Assembly: GCA_016709145.1 (NCBI GenBank)
Contig: JADJEK010000005.1
Location: 248,001-312,000 of the forward strand
Direction: 5' to 3'
Source: Planctomycetota bacterium
Lineage (GTDB): Bacteria; Planctomycetota; B15-G4; JADJEK01
Length of the DNA: 64,000 nt
Shown: positions 60,102 through 64,000 of the stretch, in pieces
Layout of the letters: each line of letters opens with the position of its first letter
How positions within the stretch are numbered: the stretch's first letter is position 1
Program-made: the position numbers and the translations under genes
Notes under the pieces: generated by a model
What the model was told of the DNA's origin: nothing
Database searches by the model: none
The model's input: only the letters and a program-made list of their open reading frames with translations

Positions 60102-62534
60102 TCAGTGAACTGCCGCGCCGTTCGACTCGAGGTAGCCGAGCGACTTCCATACCCTCCGACGGCGCTCGAACATTCGCGCGAGGACCGGAACTTCTCGGTC
60201 CACGTAATCCACGACTCGCAAGGAGCGCTTGCGCGGCGACTCGCGCTGCAATCGTCCCGCGTATTGGATCAGCGTTCCCTTCCACGCGACCGGTGCCGCC
60301 AGCAACAAGGTGTCGAGGCGCGGATCGTCGAAGCCCTCGCCGATGAATCGGCCCGTCGCGACCAGAACCCGTTCGGCATCCGGGGGGATCGCCGCGAGTT
60401 CGTCGTTGGCCGCCTTCCGCGCTCGTGCGGTTCCGCCTCGAAGCACGACGACGTGCCGCACACCGCGACGAATCTCGTCGGTCAAGCGATCGACATGATC
60501 ACGCCGCTCGACCAACACGATCGGTGAGCGCCCTTCCTCGAGCGCCTGGAGCACGTCGTCGACGATCTGTCGATTGCGCGACTCGTCGTGCGCGAGTTCG
60601 CGTTGGAGATCCTGCATCCGCATTCCGTCGGGGCCGGTCGTTCGAAAGCTGGTTTCACGCACGACGAGTTCACGGACCAGCTCTGCGCAAGATTCGGAGT
60701 GGGCGCCGAGGACGGCGCAGATCGGGCCCACCTGCATCATGAGAATGGGGTGGAGACCGTCGCGCCGCTTCGGCGTTGCGGTCAGCCCGAGCACGTAGCG
60801 GCCGCGCACGGCGTTCATCACCCGCTCGAACGACACGGCCGGCACATGGTGGCATTCGTCGATGACCACGTGCGCGTACTCCCCCACCACGGGGTCGACC
60901 ACGTCGCCGCGCACGAGAGTTTGGATCATCGCGACGTCGATCGTTCCCGTTCGTGCCTTGCGTCCCGCGCCGATTACCCCGATCGCCGTCGACTCGATCC
61001 CGAGGAACGACGCCAGCCGCGCCACCCACTGGTCGAGCAACGGCGCTCGATGCACGAGAACGAGCGTGGCTCGCCTTCGCGCCGCGATCAGCCAGCACGC
61101 CATGACCGTCTTCCCGGCCCCCGGTGGAGCCACGAGCACCCCGGCGTCGTGACGGAGTACGGCCTCGCATGCCGTCGCTTGGCGTGGTTGCAACTCGCCA
61201 CGAAACGTCACCGACAGATCGCCGACGTCGAATCTCCTGTCCTCGGATTGAATCTCCAGTTGAACGGAGGCGGCCATTGCTTGAAGCGCATCCCAACAGC
61301 CTCGCGGCAACGAGACTCGATCGACCGTCGTCTCGACGCACGAGATCACACGCGGCGTCCGTGCGGTCGAGAGCCTGAGGTTCTGCCGCTTGTAGAACTC
61401 GGGGTTGGCGAACGCGGCGAGCCGCTGGATCGCCCCGACGAGAAGTCCAGGCATCCCGGTCGTTTCGACTTCGAGCCTGCGATCGATGAGGACTCGGAGG
61501 CGCCGACTCCCGTCGCCGCGCCATGCGCGAACCGCTTCGCGAAGTGCGTCGACCGCGTGCGCTTCGCGGTCGAAGCCGGGCCTTTGTGCGTCGACTCCAT
61601 CGCCCGCCGCGGTGTCGAACACCTGGCGCTGCGTTGCACCGCTCGCGGCGATCCGCTGAACGAGTTCTGGTGCGAGTCGCTGCACGTTCGCGAGGAACGC
61701 CCACTGCTCGTCGTGCGGGAGAGGCTCGAGGTTCGCATCGAGGAAAACAGAGTTCCCACGAGGGCGGCATGCATGTTGAAGGGGCAAGGCGATGAGATTC
61801 CCGAACCCGCCTTTGGGCATCACGTCCTGATTCGGAAAGACGCGGTCATAAGAAGCCAAGCCGAGATCCCGCCGTCGCGCCGAAGTCTCTCCCAGCAATG
61901 CCGACACCATGGTGCGCGCAACTCGGGCGGCCACGGGACCCTCGAAGAAGAACCACGCGTGGGCGCCATTCCCAGACCGCGAACGCTCGATGGCAGGACG
62001 AAGGCGGTGCGCTGCACAAGTCGCCGAGAACGCCGACACATCGTCCCGCCATCCGTCCCCATCGAAGTCCACTGCGGCGAACCAGCAGTGCTCGTCCTTC
62101 ATCAGTGGATACACGCCGGCAACGTGCCTCCCCTGCAGGTGATCCAGGACGGCGCGCTCGTCGAACGGAAGGAACGCTTGGTGAGCGCACGCGCCGCATC
62201 TCACTCGCGGCTTCTCACAGAGCCCCTTCACCCACTCGTTCGCACACGCCGGCGCGTACCCAGACTTTCCAGTCCGCACGTTTTCCCAACGGCGCGGGTA
62301 CACGTCGCTACGGCCACGGAACAACCGCTGGAACAGCTCCACCTTCTCGGCAGCGGTCGTGGGAGCCTCGACGCGCAGCTCTTCGGGCGCGGAACCGGAC
62401 GGAGGCGTAGTCGCGCAGCGACGCAGCTCCTCGAGTGCGGCCATGCACTCGCGACGCTCTCGGTCGAGCGCGGCGATTCGCGCCTCCAGCGCGTTCAGCT
62501 TCAGGATTCGCTGGTCGTCGAACGGTTCGCTCAT
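60102..62534 (-). CDS. TOTE-type archaeo-eukaryotic primase fused to superfamily 2 helicase
   Basis: The product has 810 residues. After a coiled N-terminus (~10-40) comes a Cys cluster (C97, C106, C113, C116; CGACAHQAFLPF), probably zinc-binding. A primase-like domain follows with the metal Asp pair in AVDFDGDGW (156-158), RSGNGAHAWFFFEGP and FPNQDVMPKGGFGNLIALPLQ. This matches the primase of the family that Pfam names after TOTE conflict systems, as I recall it. The helicase part has APPGAGKT (469-476), DECHH (559-563), GLTATPKRRDG, then a C-terminal RecA fold with TGRFIGEGFDDPRLDTLLLA and IQYAGRLQR. I start at the ATG at 62534. It is divergent from a SWIM-SNF2 helicase, so both probably belong to one locus. 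Confidence 0.85.
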   Translation of the reverse strand: MSEPFDDQRILKLNALEARIAALDRERRECMAALEELRRCATTPPSGSAPEELRVEAPTTAAEKVELFQRLFRGRSDVYPRRWENVRTGKSGYAPACANEWVKGLCEKPRVRCGACAHQAFLPFDERAVLDHLQGRHVAGVYPLMKDEHCWFAAVDFDGDGWRDDVSAFSATCAAHRLRPAIERSRSGNGAHAWFFFEGPVAARVARTMVSALLGETSARRRDLGLASYDRVFPNQDVMPKGGFGNLIALPLQHACRPRGNSVFLDANLEPLPHDEQWAFLANVQRLAPELVQRIAASGATQRQVFDTAAGDGVDAQRPGFDREAHAVDALREAVRAWRGDGSRRLRVLIDRRLEVETTGMPGLLVGAIQRLAAFANPEFYKRQNLRLSTARTPRVISCVETTVDRVSLPRGCWDALQAMAASVQLEIQSEDRRFDVGDLSVTFRGELQPRQATACEAVLRHDAGVLVAPPGAGKTVMACWLIAARRRATLVLVHRAPLLDQWVARLASFLGIESTAIGVIGAGRKARTGTIDVAMIQTLVRGDVVDPVVGEYAHVVIDECHHVPAVSFERVMNAVRGRYVLGLTATPKRRDGLHPILMMQVGPICAVLGAHSESCAELVRELVVRETSFRTTGPDGMRMQDLQRELAHDESRNRQIVDDVLQALEEGRSPIVLVERRDHVDRLTDEIRRGVRHVVVLRGGTARARKAANDELAAIPPDAERVLVATGRFIGEGFDDPRLDTLLLAAPVAWKGTLIQYAGRLQRESPRKRSLRVVDYVDREVPVLARMFERRRRVWKSLGYLESNGAAVH

Positions 62535-62736
62535 GGCGTCGGATGTCCGATTTGAGCTGAGACTGACACGGGCGTCACCCCGATCGTCGACGACGCTACG
62601 CGAAGCGGGCTGTCTGCACTCTTGATGGATCGGAGCGACGCCCGAACCTCGGCCTCGTGCTCCCCGACTGCTACCGTGCGCACCCAGCACGCACGACGGC
62701 GTTCGAACCTCTCGCACTCGCTTGGAGTCATCCCGC

Positions 62737-64000
62737 GTGGATCCCACGGAACAGCTCGCTTCGACGCCATCCGCTCCTTCTCCAGCCGGACGCATCGCCG
62801 CCGTGAGCTGCGAGGCGTTCGCGTACTTGCACGAGCGAGCCAAGGGGCACACCGGTTCGATTCCGACCGACGTCATCGTTCGACATCTGCTCCGCGTCAC
62901 TCACGATGCGGACTGGTCGGTGAAGCGCGACGCGCTGGAAGCGGTCCTACGAAGGCTCGGCTTCGCCAAGCGCGACGGCCTGGTCGCTCGTGCGACGACG
63001 CGCCAGCGTGGGCTCGGGCGCTATCGAACCGAACGGCCGGGCTCGAAAGGCCGCCCCTACTCGACGTGGCTGATGCAGCTCGATCCGCTGCAAGTGAGCT
63101 GCGACTGCCCAGACTTCGTGCGCGGTTCGCTGGGAGTCTGCAAGCACGCCCTGACGGTCTTGCAAGACGTCTACACCTCTCCAGGTCGCGCGCGTGCGGC
63201 CTCTGACGCACCGAACCCGTTCGCGCGTGAGTCGCGCATCGCCTTCGATCCGATCCGGCCGCTGACAGGAGCCGGCGATGGATTGGCGCGTATCCACCTC
63301 GTCCCTGGCACCGGCGGCTTGGTGCCATACGCGGTCGCTGCTCGGTTCCGCACGACGCGCGCAGGGGCCGTCGGTTGGGTCAAGCAGACGTATCCGGATC
63401 AGCTCGAACGACGTCGGGATCTCGTCCGGGACTTGCTCGCTCTGCCGGAAACCGTTTCGGGGATCGACATCGAACCAGCCGCGAAAGCGTACCTCGAGAT
63501 CGAGCACGCGGAACTGCTCCGGCGGATCTCGACGGCAGCACTCCTACCGCGATTCGCGGAAGCTCTCGGAGAACTCGAACGGCCGCTCTATCGCTATCAA
63601 CGCGAAGGAGTCCTGCGCGCGCTCGCGGCAGGACGGCTGTTGCTCGCCGACGACATGGGCCTCGGCAAGACCGCGCAGGCCACGGCGTTCTGTCACGCGT
63701 TGTGGATCTCTCAGACCATCCAGCGCGGGCTGATCATCACGCCGGCGAGCCTGAAATCGCAGTGGCTGCGGGAGTGGCGTTTGTTCTCCGCGGTGCCGGT
63801 CGAGATCGTCGACGGCTCCGCGGAGGATCGAGCCGAGCAGTACCGCAGTACGAAGTCCGGCTTCCTCATCGCGAACTATGAACAGATCCTGAAGGATCTC
63901 GACGTCGTCCAGGAATGGAGCCCGAGCGCCGTCGTGCTCGACGAAGCCCAACGGATGAAGAACTGGGCGTCGAAGACCGCATTCCACGTCAAACAACTCC
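62737..64000 (+). CDS. SWIM zinc-finger SNF2-family helicase (3' end outside the window)
   Basis: 421 codons are visible. The GTG at 62737 has GGAG at 62724-62727. An N-terminal helical region (~20-110) is followed by a SWIM zinc finger C122-x-C124-x10-C135-x-H137 (SCDCPDFVRGSLGVCKHAL). A spacer leads to the SNF2 ATPase: LYRYQREGVLRALAAG, Walker A ADDMGLGKT (304-312), ITPASLKSQWLREW, and DEAQRMKN near 405. SWIM-SNF2 proteins translocate on DNA; the finger probably binds DNA. It lies 202 bp from the divergent TOTE-type primase-helicase, with which it likely shares a promoter region. Confidence 0.87.
   Translation, partial: MDPTEQLASTPSAPSPAGRIAAVSCEAFAYLHERAKGHTGSIPTDVIVRHLLRVTHDADWSVKRDALEAVLRRLGFAKRDGLVARATTRQRGLGRYRTERPGSKGRPYSTWLMQLDPLQVSCDCPDFVRGSLGVCKHALTVLQDVYTSPGRARAASDAPNPFARESRIAFDPIRPLTGAGDGLARIHLVPGTGGLVPYAVAARFRTTRAGAVGWVKQTYPDQLERRRDLVRDLLALPETVSGIDIEPAAKAYLEIEHAELLRRISTAALLPRFAEALGELERPLYRYQREGVLRALAAGRLLLADDMGLGKTAQATAFCHALWISQTIQRGLIITPASLKSQWLREWRLFSAVPVEIVDGSAEDRAEQYRSTKSGFLIANYEQILKDLDVVQEWSPSAVVLDEAQRMKNWASKTAFHVKQL

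Noticed and set aside
62840..62870. tRNA-like T-loop sequence (GGTTCGATTCC)
   Set aside because: It lies inside the SNF2 reading frame and no acceptor or anticodon stem can be drawn around it.

Overview
The window reads as chromosomal DNA of a high-GC bacterium, most likely a planctomycete. This is inferred from the gene mix, not from any marker gene. Three receptor-type Ser/Thr kinases with C-terminal tetratricopeptide (TPR) arrays are present, two of them in clusters with ECF sigma factors. There are many large secreted proteins (CotH, FG-GAP/VCBS, YWTD propellers), and a recurring C-terminal module closes four of them. Nearly all genes have strong GC3 bias, so long antisense open frames are everywhere and were discounted. 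No rRNA, tRNA or CRISPR array was recognised.

Layout. 1-6.7 kb: a degenerate retropepsin-like protein (cut by the left edge); a secreted protein whose frame runs through an in-frame TGA (selenoprotein candidate); a DMT exporter; and a small island with weak codon bias (Gly-rich secreted protein and YwqK-like repeat protein). 6.9-12.3 kb: CotH/lamin-tail protein and a seven-repeat FG-GAP propeller. 12.5-19.2 kb: a co-directional run of TPR protein, unknown 300-aa protein, two BREX-type (DUF2791-like) ATPases and an Lhr-like helicase, which looks like a defence or DNA-maintenance module without methylase or PglZ. 19.2-25.7 kb: secreted ThuA-like protein, REP-like hairpins, kinase 1, TraB/GumN-like lipoprotein, and a 740-bp non-coding stretch with a 12-bp tandem repeat. 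25.7-30.6 kb: RpoD-like alternative sigma factor, kinase 2 and its upstream ECF sigma. 30.8-34.8 kb: TPR/DUF2911-like, PhyH dioxygenase and YWTD propeller proteins. 34.9-37.6 kb: histidine kinase and OmpR-type regulator divergent from a PepSY protein, with two inverted-repeat operators between them. 37.7-43.6 kb: transglutaminase-hydrolase, membrane lipase-like protein and a vitellogenin-N-like protein. 43.7-47.7 kb: kinase 3, a secreted protein and a planctomycete-type ECF sigma. 47.9-53.6 kb: membrane protein, metallophosphoesterase and a 1231-aa VCBS protein. 53.8-57 kb: arsenate operon (ArsR-ArsC fusion, GAPDH, ArsJ). 57-60.1 kb: small secreted protein, LysR remnant, ECF42-like sigma and a ParDE toxin-antitoxin pair. 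60.1-64 kb: a TOTE-type primase-helicase divergent from a SWIM-SNF2 helicase (cut by the right edge).

Themes. Signalling genes cluster with surface and secreted genes, consistent with kinase/sigma control of the cell envelope. The arsenate operon is self-contained for arsenate export as 1-arseno-3-phosphoglycerate. Two helicase/ATPase clusters (13.6-19.2 kb and 60.1-64 kb) and the toxin-antitoxin pair are the defence-like content. A structured non-coding repeat occurs twice (near 40.0 and 57.0 kb), each copy starting at the stop codon of the gene before it.
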